From Gulbenkiania mobilis (lineage in GTDB: Bacteria > Pseudomonadota > Gammaproteobacteria > Burkholderiales > Chromobacteriaceae): 64,000 bases of DNA. Of the stretch, positions 53,076-61,568 are shown in pieces. Position 1 is the first letter of the stretch, and each line of letters starts with the position of its first letter. The translations under genes were made by a program, and so were the position numbers. A model generated the notes under the pieces. It had not been told where the DNA came from, did no database searches, and was given only the letters and a program-made list of their open reading frames with translations. The stretch is from contig SMDA01000005.1 in NCBI GenBank assembly GCA_004346645.1, positions 186,001 through 250,000 of the forward strand, read 5' to 3'.

Positions 53076-53671
53076 TGGGAGCGCGCATCGATGTTCATCT
53101 GCTCACCCTGAACGAGCCTGCCGAATGGCGGGAGGCCTGCATCGCTAGCATCAAGGACGCACCGATCCAGTTGCACATTCTGCCCGGCATTCCGGGCCGT
53201 ATCGGTGAGGCACGCGCGGCAGGCTATGCACAAGGCACGCTGCCGCTGGTGTCCTTTGTCGATCCCGACGATTTGTACGAAGCCAGTGCCTTCACGCAAC
53301 TGGCTGATGCGCTGGATGCCTGCCCCCAGGCCGTGATGGCCTACACCGACGAAGCACTGACCGACGAAAACGGCCAGGACATTGCCGTGCGGCGTCTGGC
53401 CTACAGCCGTTGGCAACACGCTAACAGCGCCAGCCACGTGCACGGCCTGATCGTGATGCGCCGATCTGCCGTCGAGGCCGTACTCAAGGAAACCACCGAC
53501 CTCAACAACTTCGCCGACTGGTTGCTGACCCTGCTGGTGGCCAAGCGCGGCGGCGTGCTGTACCTGCCCATCGTTGGGCGTCACTGGCGACAGCACCCGC
53601 AGCAAAGCCACCGAACCGGCGATCCCGAAGCTGTCCGGCGCATTCGCCACACATCGAATCTCTGGAGATAA
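53075..53671 (+). CDS. Glycosyltransferase-like protein in the phage tail module
   Basis: 198 aa. A GT-A-like fold is suggested by the start (DVHLLTLNEP), an IGEARAAGYAQG segment and SFVDPDDLYEASAF, where PDD could serve as the metal-binding DxD. Family 2 glycosyltransferases are the best general match. It starts by TGATG overlap with the tail-tip gene, so it belongs to the phage. It could modify the tail or the host surface; both are inference. Confidence 0.68.
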   Translation: MGARIDVHLLTLNEPAEWREACIASIKDAPIQLHILPGIPGRIGEARAAGYAQGTLPLVSFVDPDDLYEASAFTQLADALDACPQAVMAYTDEALTDENGQDIAVRRLAYSRWQHANSASHVHGLIVMRRSAVEAVLKETTDLNNFADWLLTLLVAKRGGVLYLPIVGRHWRQHPQQSHRTGDPEAVRRIRHTSNLWR

Positions 53672-53674
53672 ACC

Positions 53675-54025
53675 ATGTCATCAACCGACCCGAACCTGGG
53701 ACTCAACTACGGCTGGACGCTCGGCGAAAGCGGCTGGGACACCGGCATGGACGCCAACCTCAAGCGCCTCGGCGCGGTGGTCGGCCTGTCCGTGAAAGAC
53801 CGCGACCTGACCACGCCACCGGCCAGTCCCGCCAATGGCGACCGCTACATCATCCCTGCCGCTGCCACCGGCGTGTGGGCAGGCAAGACCAACCAGATCG
53901 CCGTGCGCATCGCCGATGCCTGGGAGTACCACACGCCCAAGATAGGCTGGCTTTGCTACATCGAGGACGAGGTCAAGCTCTCAGCCTACAAGTCCACCGG
54001 CTGGAGCGCAGGCCTCGCCATCTGA
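53675..54025 (+). CDS. DUF2793-type phage tail protein
   Basis: 116 aa. NYGWTLGESGWDTGMDANLKRLGAVV, then ASPANGDRYIIPAAATGVWAGK and WEYHTPKIGWLCYIEDE, the recurring pattern of DUF2793 domains found at the ends of phage tail operons. The ATG has GGAGATAAACC upstream. Role unknown, presumed a tail appendage. Confidence 0.8.
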   Translation: MSSTDPNLGLNYGWTLGESGWDTGMDANLKRLGAVVGLSVKDRDLTTPPASPANGDRYIIPAAATGVWAGKTNQIAVRIADAWEYHTPKIGWLCYIEDEVKLSAYKSTGWSAGLAI

Positions 54026-54048
54026 TTTCCCATCTTCGTACCCACCCG

Positions 54049-54083
54049 AAACCCGCCCAGATGTTCATGCACTGGGCGGGTTT
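54049..54083 (+). terminator. Strong hairpin after the tail genes
   Basis: A 12-bp perfect stem (AAACCCGCCCAG/CTGGGCGGGTTT) with an 11-base loop. Only three T follow, so it is a terminator of modest strength or an mRNA-end stabiliser separating tail genes from lysis genes. Confidence 0.6.
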
Positions 54084-54102
54084 CGCATTTCTGGAGACTG
54101 AT

Positions 54103-54408
54103 ATGACCGAACCCGAACAACAACTGCCTGCACTCGTCGAGAACATGCTTCTCTTGCGACGCGAGGACTTCGACGAACTGCTCGACCGCGCTGCTGAACG
54201 CGGAGCCGAGCGTGTCCTGACCCACCTTGGATTGGAAAACGGCCACGCCGCCCGCGACATCCGTGAACTGCGCGACCTGCTTGAAGCCTGGCGCGATGCC
54301 CGGCGCACGGCCTGGCAGACCACCGTCAAGGTCATCACCACCGGCATCCTGGCCGCTCTGCTGGTCGGTGCCGCCATCAAGCTCAAACTGATGGGGGGCC
54401 CGCAATGA
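54103..54408 (+). CDS. Small phage membrane protein of the lysis region
   Basis: 101 aa. An acidic helical N-terminus (LLRREDFDELLDRAAERGAERVL) and one C-terminal membrane segment (VITTGILAALLVGAAIKLKL). It resembles DUF6127-type phage proteins placed before holin and lysozyme. Holin or spanin roles are possible, not shown. It overlaps the next ATG by four bases. Confidence 0.68.
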   Translation: MTEPEQQLPALVENMLLLRREDFDELLDRAAERGAERVLTHLGLENGHAARDIRELRDLLEAWRDARRTAWQTTVKVITTGILAALLVGAAIKLKLMGGPQ

Positions 54409-54881
54409 TCGAGACCTTGCTCGGTGGTCTCCTCGGCGGGGCCTTCCGTCTCGCGCCAGAACTCCTGAAATGGCTCGACCGCAAAGGTGAGCGTGGCCAC
54501 GAACTGGCGATGCAGGACAAGGCGCTCGAATTCGAGAAGCTACGCGGTGCTCAGCGCATGGACGAAATCGTCGCCGGTGCCGATGCGGCGTGGAACGTGG
54601 GGGCGATAGAAACGCTGCGCGAAGCCGTTCGCACCCAGGGCGAAAAAAGTGGCGTCCGCTGGGCCGACGCTCTGTCGAGCAGCGTCCGTCCAGTCATCAC
54701 TTACTGGTTCATGGCACTGTACTGCGCCGCCAAGACGGCCGCCTTCGTGGCTGCCATCGAAGGCGGTGCCGACTGGGGCGTCGCCATCGTCCATGCTTGG
54801 ACCGATGCCGACCAAGCCCTGTGGGCCGGCGTGCTGAACTTCTGGTTCCTCGGACGTGTGTTCGACCGGGTGCGGTCGTGA
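54405..54881 (+). CDS. Phage membrane protein, possible holin
   Basis: 158 aa. An N-terminal amphipathic stretch, a charged helical middle (KALEFEKLRGAQRMDEIVAGA), and two hydrophobic segments at the C-terminus (VITYWFMALYCAAKTAAFVAA and LWAGVLNFWFLGRVF). Directly upstream of lysozyme with GTGA overlap, hence holin-like by position. The two-segment layout fits small lysis membrane proteins, but I do not recognise the family by motif. Confidence 0.62.
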   Translation: MIETLLGGLLGGAFRLAPELLKWLDRKGERGHELAMQDKALEFEKLRGAQRMDEIVAGADAAWNVGAIETLREAVRTQGEKSGVRWADALSSSVRPVITYWFMALYCAAKTAAFVAAIEGGADWGVAIVHAWTDADQALWAGVLNFWFLGRVFDRVRS

Positions 54882-55342
54882 TCGCGGTTCCGCAGGCGGC
54901 CATCGATCTGGCCAAGCGTTTCGAGGGCTTTCACCGCGTGCCGAAGAACGATCCCGGCCGCGCGCATCCCTACGTCTGCCCAGCCGGCTACTGGACCATC
55001 GGCTACGGCCACCTCTGCGATCCGAAGCACCCACCGATCACGGAGACCGACGCAGAGCGCTACCTGGCTGCCGACCTCATGACGGCATTGAACGCGACGC
55101 TGCGCTACTGCCCGGTGCTGGCCACCGAGCCAGAAAAGCGACTCGCGGCCATCGTCGACTTCACCTTCAACCTCGGCGCGGGGCGACTTCAAACGTCGAC
55201 GCTGCGGCGGCGGATAAACCAGCGGGACTGGCATAGTGCGGGCCAAGAGCTGCGGCGCTGGGTGTATGGCGGTGGCAAGGTACTGCCGGGGCTTGTCACG
55301 CGGCGAGAGGCCGAGGCGACTTGCCTGCTCCGCGCCGCCTGA
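54878..55342 (+). CDS. Phage lysozyme (GH24 endolysin)
   Basis: 154 aa. Muramidase of the T4/P22-like fold: catalytic E16 in KRFEGFH, then YWTIGYGHLCD with the family's Gly-Tyr-Gly-His, and DFTFNLGAGRLQTSTL downstream. No signal peptide, so it needs a holin. The start is GTG at 54878 overlapping the previous stop. Last gene of the prophage remnant; its stop is 19 bases from the convergent degP stop. Confidence 0.88.
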   Translation: MIAVPQAAIDLAKRFEGFHRVPKNDPGRAHPYVCPAGYWTIGYGHLCDPKHPPITETDAERYLAADLMTALNATLRYCPVLATEPEKRLAAIVDFTFNLGAGRLQTSTLRRRINQRDWHSAGQELRRWVYGGGKVLPGLVTRREAEATCLLRAA

Positions 55343-55360
55343 TAGACCGGGTCGCCTCGA

Positions 55361-56512
55361 TCAAATTCCCGGTTGCAGCTCCACACGCACCTCGCGCGAT
55401 TTGCCGGCCCGTTCCACTGACAAGACCACCACATCGCCGACCTTCCTGTCGTCTAGCCGCGCGAGCAGCTTGGCCACATCGTCCGTCGCCTTGCCATCAA
55501 CATCGATGATGCGGTCGCCCGGCACGATGCCTTGCGGCGTGACTTCGACACCCGCGAGGCCGGCCTTGTGCGCTGCCGAACCAGGGGTAACACGCAACAC
55601 GAACACGCCCTTGCTTCCAGTCAGCGCCAGCAGGCGCTGATTGAGCTGTTCGTCCACCTCAATGCCCAGCGCCGGACGGATGTACTTACCGGTCTTGATG
55701 AGTTGCGGGACTACGCGCATGACGGTGTCCACCGGCACGGCGAAACCAATCCCGGCCGAGGCGCCGGAGGGGCTGTAGATCGCCGTGTTGATGCCGATAA
55801 GCCGCCCGGCCGAATCGAGCAGCGGCCCACCGGAGTTGCCAGGGTTGATGGCGGCGTCGGTCTGGATCAGGTGATCGATGGCCGGGCCGCCCGCTTCTCC
55901 GGGTAACGAGCGGTCGAGCGCGGAGACGATGCCGGTGGTGAGCGTCCAGTCCAGGCCGAAGGGGTTGCCGATAGCGAACACCTTCTGACCCACCTTGAGG
56001 TCGGCACTGGTGCCGACCGGCACAGCCGGCGGGCGCTTGAAACCGACGCCGATCTTGAGCACAGCGATGTCGTGCGCAGGGCTCGCCCCTACCAGCGCGG
56101 CCTGGTAGTCGCGTCCGTCGGCGAGTTTGACGGTGGCCTCCGACGCGCCCTGGATGACGTGGAAATTGGTCACGACATGGCCGGCGTCGTCCCAGATGAA
56201 GCCCGAACCAGTGCCGCGCGGCACGGAGAAGACGTTGCGCGTCCAGACATCGCGTACCAATTGTGCGGTAGTGATGTAGACCACCGAGGCGCGCGATTTT
56301 TCGAACAGTTCGATGGTGGCCTTTTCGTCCGCCGCCAAGTCGCCGCGCGCCGTCACGGTGCGCTCTGCCGCCTCGCGCGGACTGAACCAAGCTTCGATTG
56401 CGGGCAGGAACTGCCACAACAGCATGAGGGCGGCAACACACGCGGTCATGATGAGCCAGCGCCGAACGAATTGATTCGGCACGCTGCGCTGATGAGGGTC
56501 TGGGTAAGGCAT
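55361..56512 (-). CDS. degP: DegP/HtrA-like serine protease of the stress-tolerance island
   Basis: 383 aa. An N-terminal membrane anchor (about 19-38), trypsin-like domain with catalytic H118 (TNFHVIQG), D148 (AHDIAVLK) and S227 (GNSGGP), and one PDZ domain at the C-terminus (VTPGSAAHKAGLAGVEV). One PDZ domain and an uncleaved anchor make it DegS/DegP-like in layout. This matches the protease called DegP-GI that closes known transmissible loci of stress tolerance. I start it at the ATG at 56512; the frame upstream covers the M48 gene. Confidence 0.9.
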   Translation of the reverse strand: MPYPDPHQRSVPNQFVRRWLIMTACVAALMLLWQFLPAIEAWFSPREAAERTVTARGDLAADEKATIELFEKSRASVVYITTAQLVRDVWTRNVFSVPRGTGSGFIWDDAGHVVTNFHVIQGASEATVKLADGRDYQAALVGASPAHDIAVLKIGVGFKRPPAVPVGTSADLKVGQKVFAIGNPFGLDWTLTTGIVSALDRSLPGEAGGPAIDHLIQTDAAINPGNSGGPLLDSAGRLIGINTAIYSPSGASAGIGFAVPVDTVMRVVPQLIKTGKYIRPALGIEVDEQLNQRLLALTGSKGVFVLRVTPGSAAHKAGLAGVEVTPQGIVPGDRIIDVDGKATDDVAKLLARLDDRKVGDVVVLSVERAGKSREVRVELQPGI

Positions 56513-56534
56513 GATGAGTCTCCTGTCGGGTAGG

Positions 56535-57503
56535 TCAGCGCCAAAGGCCGCCCGGCCGCCAACGTGGCGGGCGCATTGGGGCGAGGGGCTTCGGAGCGAA
56601 TGGATCTGCGGGGAACAGTGGCGCCAACGAAGGCTGTGGCGCGAACGCCAGCAGGCGCGCGACACGCTCCGCCGTTGGCGGATGCGTGCGCAACCATGAA
56701 GGTTCGGGGTTGCCCCATCCGGGCAACAGCCAAGCACGCCACGAACGGCTCACCCGCTCGATCTTCGCCAGCGCCGAAGCGAGTCCCTGCGGATCGCCTG
56801 TCAACTCCGCAGCCATTCGGTCGGCGTCAAACTCGCGTACGCGCGACAAGCCGAGCTGTGCGAGCAATGCGAGTTGGGGTGAGGCTGCCAGCAACAGCAA
56901 CCCCAGCCAATTGACCTCTACCGCGCCGATCATCAGCGCCGGTAAGCTGAACAGGATCGATATCTGCCCCAGTAGCGCCAGAAGATTCGTGAGCCGGCTG
57001 ATGGAATCGGCCAGCCCCATGACACGAAGATCTTCCTGAGCGATGTGCGCGATCTCATGCGCGAGCACACCTCGCAGCTCGCGCTCGCTCAAGCTGTGCA
57101 ACAAGCCATCTGTGAGAGCGATGGCGGCATGGCGCTTCGAACCGATAGCGAAGGCATTGACGACGGCGGTGGGCACATAGTGAGGTGTTGGCGTGGCTGA
57201 CAAACCGGCGCGAGTGGATAGATCTCGCAGCATCGACCAGATCGCAGGAGCCTCGTGCGGATGAAGCACGTGCGCGCCATACAATCGCAAGGTCAGCGTC
57301 GTGGCGGCTAACGGCTCGATCAAAAAGGTCAATGCGCATACTGTCAGTGCCAGCCAGAATCCGTTCTCGCCGAACAGCAGGCTGCCGGCAGCGGTGGCGA
57401 TCCCTAACAAGGTCAAACCCAGCAGCCCCGTTTGCAAGCGATTTAGCCAACGGTGCCGTGAAAAGGCATCGCATGGATTGCTGCCGGGGTCACGATGGGT
57501 CAT
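56535..57503 (-). CDS. HtpX-like M48 family membrane metalloprotease
   Basis: 322 aa. Zinc site HEIAH (H149, E150, H153) and a third ligand in REFDADRMAAELTG. Two membrane segments lie near the N-terminus and two after the active site. HtpX-type proteases clear misfolded membrane proteins. It sits between psiE and degP; a peptidase gene at this place is part of the tLST as I recall it. The start overlaps the psiE end by 14 bases. Confidence 0.9.
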   Translation of the reverse strand: MTHRDPGSNPCDAFSRHRWLNRLQTGLLGLTLLGIATAAGSLLFGENGFWLALTVCALTFLIEPLAATTLTLRLYGAHVLHPHEAPAIWSMLRDLSTRAGLSATPTPHYVPTAVVNAFAIGSKRHAAIALTDGLLHSLSERELRGVLAHEIAHIAQEDLRVMGLADSISRLTNLLALLGQISILFSLPALMIGAVEVNWLGLLLLAASPQLALLAQLGLSRVREFDADRMAAELTGDPQGLASALAKIERVSRSWRAWLLPGWGNPEPSWLRTHPPTAERVARLLAFAPQPSLAPLFPADPFAPKPLAPMRPPRWRPGGLWR

Positions 57504-57981
57504 GCGTGGCTTTCTCGGTCATCTGATCGTCACGCTCGCGCAGCAACCAATAGGTAATGCCCAAGGCCAGCGTAGCGCCTGCAAGCGCTGCAACCTTGCC
57601 CGGGCTGGCTTCGGGATCGAGGATCACGAACTTGCGCGCGAGCGCGATGAGCGCGATCAGGATCACCGTCTTGACCTGGATAATGCTGTCGCGGCGCAAG
57701 GCCACGCGCACGATCGAGTGCTTGAACTCCATCGCAATCAACAACGTCATGATCATGCCGAACACGCTCTGGAACATCTTGTGGTCGAGCGGATTGAACG
57801 CCTCGACGATGAGCAGGGAGAAGACGATGGAGATCAGCTGGATCAGCGAGACCACGATAATCACGGCGATCACCGCCGACAGAACCAGCGCCACGACTTG
57901 CTCGAAGCGCTCGTAAACCGTCATCAACCGCCACTGGGAGCGCATCTCGTCAAGGGCCGTGTGGCCAGATTCTTTATGCAT
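57490..57981 (-). CDS. psiE: PsiE family membrane protein
   Basis: 163 aa, four membrane segments (for example VALVLSAVIAVIIVVSLIQL and FGMIMTLLIAMEF), with the family's YERFEQVVAL start and HSIVRVALRRDSIIQVKTVILIALIALARKFVIL. A phosphate-starvation-inducible family of unknown function, a standard tLST member. The ATG at 57981 has GAGAG-rich sequence upstream; the longer frame covers the thioredoxin relic. Confidence 0.9.
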   Translation of the reverse strand: MHKESGHTALDEMRSQWRLMTVYERFEQVVALVLSAVIAVIIVVSLIQLISIVFSLLIVEAFNPLDHKMFQSVFGMIMTLLIAMEFKHSIVRVALRRDSIIQVKTVILIALIALARKFVILDPEASPGKVAALAGATLALGITYWLLRERDDQMTEKATHDPS

Positions 57982-58073
57982 AAGCGTTGCTCTCTCTTTC
58001 AATGAAACGTTAATGGAACGGGGAATCCGAGAAGACGACTCGATTACACCTGGATTGCCGAGGCAATTGCGAA

Positions 58074-58111
58074 GCCACCCAGCGCATAATGTCCTGCGCG
58101 CCCGTGGCGCC
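58074..58111 (-). pseudogene. Relic of the thioredoxin 3' end
   Basis: 38 bases here match 61147-61184, the end of the intact thioredoxin gene, at 35 of 38 positions and in the same orientation. Read on the minus strand it encodes GATGAQDIMRWVA; the intact gene has GAMGAQDMVRWVA. The upstream part of the gene is missing. The two copies bracket the GGDEF-EAL gene, so this is evidence for an earlier second thioredoxin gene or for an insertion with target duplication. Confidence 0.75.
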
Positions 58112-58164
58112 GCCGATGGGTGGATCAGCCTCTTGCACGTCAACCCTTTGTCCCATGCATGGCA

Positions 58165-60972
58165 TCAATCCGGCTTCTGGTCTGGCGGCAGCAATCCCAG
58201 CAGATCCGCCTGCAAATGTTGCAACTTGTCGATGCCAGCCCTCAATGCCTCGACACGGCCGGCATTTTTCATTTCACTCAGGGTGTGCGCTAACTGCTGG
58301 ATGCTCTGATGCAGGACATCGACCTGATCATCAGGATCCTTGCCGAAGAACGTAGGGCGGCCACTTTGATCCCGCCAGTATTGGAGTGCTTCGGGTTGAG
58401 GCGGCACTTGGGTCTTACCTGACAGATAGTCGATCATCCGGGAAATCCAGACCCGGTGGTCGGCGTATGTGAACGGCACGGGCAGCGCGGAGCGACTGTC
58501 AGGTTTGAATCCCTTCCAGGATAAGGGTACCTGCCAGGTGTGTAGCCATTGCTCGAATTCATGCGCCGGCATCGGATGCCCGATGGCATAACCCTGGCCC
58601 CACTCGCATCCCAGACGCAGCAGCATTTCACCATGCTGAATGGATTCGACTCCCTCCGCGATGCAGTTCCTGCCAAACGACCTTGCCAGTGCCAGTAGCG
58701 CATCCAGGATGGCGATATCGTCCGGATCCTCGAGCATGTCGCGTATAAAACCTTGGTCGATCTTGAGCAGGTGCGCGGGCAGGCGCTTCAGATAGGTCAG
58801 CGATGAATAGCCACTGCCGAAATCGTCGAGGGCAAAACGCAATCCCATCCGCTCGCACAGCGTCATCAACTGAGACACTTGAACGAAGTCCTCCACGGCG
58901 CTGGTTTCGAGGATTTCCAGTTCAAGGTCTTGCGGCTGGGCGCCGGGATGTCGTGACAACATACCCCGTAGATGCATGATGAAGTCCGGTTGCAGCAAGT
59001 GCCGCGCACCGATATTCACACTGATCGGGACATGGAGGCCTGCCTTGCGCCAAACTTCGATCTGGGTCAGCGCAGCCTCGATGGTCCATTTCCCCACGTC
59101 AATCCCGAGCGGATGGTTCTCAATGATGGGTATGAAGGAGGCAGGAGATAACAAGCCACGCGCCGGATGTTGCCAGCGGATCAAGGCTTCGGCGCCCAGC
59201 ACCTCGCCGGTGCGCATGTTGACCTTGGGTTGGAAGTAAAGCAGAAACTGCCCATTGGCAAGTGCATTCTCTATGCTGTCAAATCCTTCGTGACGGGTGC
59301 GCAGCGTACGATCCTTCTCCGAATCGAAAACGTGATATCGATTCTTGCCGGCTTGCTTGGCGAAATACATGGCCTGATCTGCCTGCCGCAGCAGTTGGTC
59401 GGCGTCGATATCTTCGCCTTGCGGGTAGTAGCTCACACCGATACTCGCGCTCACTTCGCACAGTGCGTCACCAATCGGTACGGGCTGCGCAGCCACCTCG
59501 ATCAGGCGATCAAGAATCGGTACGCTGATGGAAACATCCGGCAGGTCGATCAGAACAGCGACAAACTCATCACCACCAAGGCGGGCCAAGGTATCGCCTT
59601 CGCGCAACACCTGCGTCATACGCCTGGACAGGACGGACAGCAATTTGTCGCCGACTGCGTGGCCGTGCTGGTCGTTGACCTTCTTGAATCCATCCAGATC
59701 GATGAAGACAACCGCCAGGTGCATGCCACGCCGACGTGTCTGACGAATGGCCTGCTTAAGGCGGTCTCCAAGCAATAGTCGATTGGGCAAGCCGGTGAGC
59801 AGGTCGTAATGAGCAACGCGTTCAAGCTGTCGCTGGTTCTCCTTCAGCGCCGTGATGTCGGAGAACATGGCTACGTAATGCTCGATATTGCCCTGCATAT
59901 CCGGGACTGCACTGATCGTCAGCAGCGCGGCAAACTGGCTGCCGTTCTTGCGTCGGCACCAGAGCTCTCCGTGCCAGTAGTCGCGCTCAAGCAGAGCCTG
60001 CCAAACGGTCAGATAGAACTCATCGTCATAGTGATCGGACTGGAGTAGGCGGGGTGTCTGGCCCAATACTTCCTCCCGCGCATAACCAGTGATCACGGTA
60101 AACGCCCGGTTGACGTTGACAATGTGGGCCTGAGCGTCCGTAACGAGGATGCCCTCTCCTGCGTGCGCAAAAACTTTAGCCGCAAGGCGAAGCTCTTCCG
60201 CGGATCTTCTGCGTGAGGTGACATCATGGATATAGCCGTGCCAGAGGATGCTCCCATCCGGCATGGCTTCAGGCGACGCCTCGCCTTCGACCCAGATCAC
60301 CCGACCGTCTGGAAACTGCACACGGTACTCGTCATGCCAAAGCGCGAGTGACTGCCCCGACGCCTGTATGGTTTCATGCACACGGTCACGGTCTTCAGGA
60401 TGGAGCGCCGCGAACGCAGGAGTGGCATCTTCAACAACATCCTCCGGTGCAACCCCGTATATTTCCCGCATCTTGGCGCTGGCATAAGGGAAGTGCGAGC
60501 TGCCGTCCGGACGAAGACGGTATTGGTAAAGCATACCGGGAACGTGGCTGGCCAACTCTTCTCGCTGTCGGCGCATAGAGTTCAGCGCCTGCTCGACCCT
60601 CTTGAGATCGGTGATGTCCTCTACCGTCCCGTCTGCCGCTATGGGCCGACCAGAGGCGTCGCCCTTGAATGTTGCCCGCAGGTGTATCCAGCGAACCTGC
60701 CCTCCGCTGACGATGCGATACCGCAGATCAAGGGACTTTCCGCACATGGCAGCATCCCATGCCCTCTCGAAGAGGGGGCGGTCTTCAGGGTGAATGCACT
60801 GCAGGAATCGCTCGAAGGCTATTGGCGCACCAACATCCAGGCCGAGCACGCGGCAGGCTTCATCGGAGCAGGTGAAGAGTTGCGAGCCAAGATCGAGATG
60901 CCAACTGCCAAAATGGGCGTTCTGGTTAATCTGGCCACAGTGTTGGGCTGAGATTTGAGGAGTCTCGTTCAA
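58165..60972 (-). CDS. PAS-PAS-PAS-GGDEF-EAL cyclic-di-GMP signalling protein
   Basis: 935 aa, soluble. Three PAS/PAC units (about 20-125, 140-255, 262-378), a diguanylate cyclase domain with intact GGDEF at 466-470 and an inhibitory site R457-x-x-D460 five residues before it, and a phosphodiesterase domain with EAL at 595-597 and DDFGSG at 716-721. The last 100 residues are helical. Both enzymatic activities look possible. The start is doubtful: the frame opens with TTG at 60972 without a good ribosome site. It sits between thioredoxin and psiE, where I would expect kefB in a tLST. Confidence 0.88.
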   Translation of the reverse strand: MNETPQISAQHCGQINQNAHFGSWHLDLGSQLFTCSDEACRVLGLDVGAPIAFERFLQCIHPEDRPLFERAWDAAMCGKSLDLRYRIVSGGQVRWIHLRATFKGDASGRPIAADGTVEDITDLKRVEQALNSMRRQREELASHVPGMLYQYRLRPDGSSHFPYASAKMREIYGVAPEDVVEDATPAFAALHPEDRDRVHETIQASGQSLALWHDEYRVQFPDGRVIWVEGEASPEAMPDGSILWHGYIHDVTSRRRSAEELRLAAKVFAHAGEGILVTDAQAHIVNVNRAFTVITGYAREEVLGQTPRLLQSDHYDDEFYLTVWQALLERDYWHGELWCRRKNGSQFAALLTISAVPDMQGNIEHYVAMFSDITALKENQRQLERVAHYDLLTGLPNRLLLGDRLKQAIRQTRRRGMHLAVVFIDLDGFKKVNDQHGHAVGDKLLSVLSRRMTQVLREGDTLARLGGDEFVAVLIDLPDVSISVPILDRLIEVAAQPVPIGDALCEVSASIGVSYYPQGEDIDADQLLRQADQAMYFAKQAGKNRYHVFDSEKDRTLRTRHEGFDSIENALANGQFLLYFQPKVNMRTGEVLGAEALIRWQHPARGLLSPASFIPIIENHPLGIDVGKWTIEAALTQIEVWRKAGLHVPISVNIGARHLLQPDFIMHLRGMLSRHPGAQPQDLELEILETSAVEDFVQVSQLMTLCERMGLRFALDDFGSGYSSLTYLKRLPAHLLKIDQGFIRDMLEDPDDIAILDALLALARSFGRNCIAEGVESIQHGEMLLRLGCEWGQGYAIGHPMPAHEFEQWLHTWQVPLSWKGFKPDSRSALPVPFTYADHRVWISRMIDYLSGKTQVPPQPEALQYWRDQSGRPTFFGKDPDDQVDVLHQSIQQLAHTLSEMKNAGRVEALRAGIDKLQHLQADLLGLLPPDQKPD

Positions 60973-61130
60973 AGGTGGCGCTCATTATGGGTGAAACAGA
61001 GGTTCCAAAGTTTCTGCAACTGGGAACGCATTTCGTCAAAGATTGTGTGGTTGGGGTCGCTATGCATCGCGTCTACGCACTTTCTTCAAGGATCGAACAA
61101 CTGATAAGCAGGGTGGTTCGCGCCGGGTTA

Positions 61131-61568
61131 TCACGACAAGCGGGATGCCACCCAGCGCACCATGTCCTGCGCGCCCATGGCGCCCGCCTGACGTGCAACC
61201 TCATGTCCCCCTCGGAACAAAATCAGGGTTGGAATGCTGCGAATACCGAACTGGGCGGCCAGGTGAGGCTCGGCCTCGGTATTCACCTTGGCCAACCTGA
61301 CCTTGGGTTCAAGCAGGGAGGCTGCCTGCTCGAACTGCGGCGCCATCATCTTGCACGGTCCGCACCACGGCGCCCAAAAGTCCACCAGCAGCGGCAGGTC
61401 ACTACGCTCCACGTGGCGCGAGAACGTCGCCGTGGTCAACTCGATGGGTTCGCCCGTGAACAAGGGCTGCTGGCAGCGGCCGCAGTTGGGATGTTCCGAT
61501 AGCTTCGCAGTCGGTACGCGGTTGATGGACTGGCAATGCGGACAGACGAGGTGAAGATCATTCTTCAT
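61131..61568 (-). CDS. Thioredoxin 2-like protein of the stress island
   Basis: 145 aa. An N-terminal zinc ribbon (C9, C12, C29, C32) and a thioredoxin domain with the active site W-C69-G-P-C72. This is the TrxC layout, induced by oxidative stress and able to use zinc as a switch. In tLSTs the gene is called trx-GI. It overlaps the end of the upstream gene by 11 bases. A 3'-end relic of a second copy is at 58074. Confidence 0.92.
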   Translation of the reverse strand: MKNDLHLVCPHCQSINRVPTAKLSEHPNCGRCQQPLFTGEPIELTTATFSRHVERSDLPLLVDFWAPWCGPCKMMAPQFEQAASLLEPKVRLAKVNTEAEPHLAAQFGIRSIPTLILFRGGHEVARQAGAMGAQDMVRWVASRLS

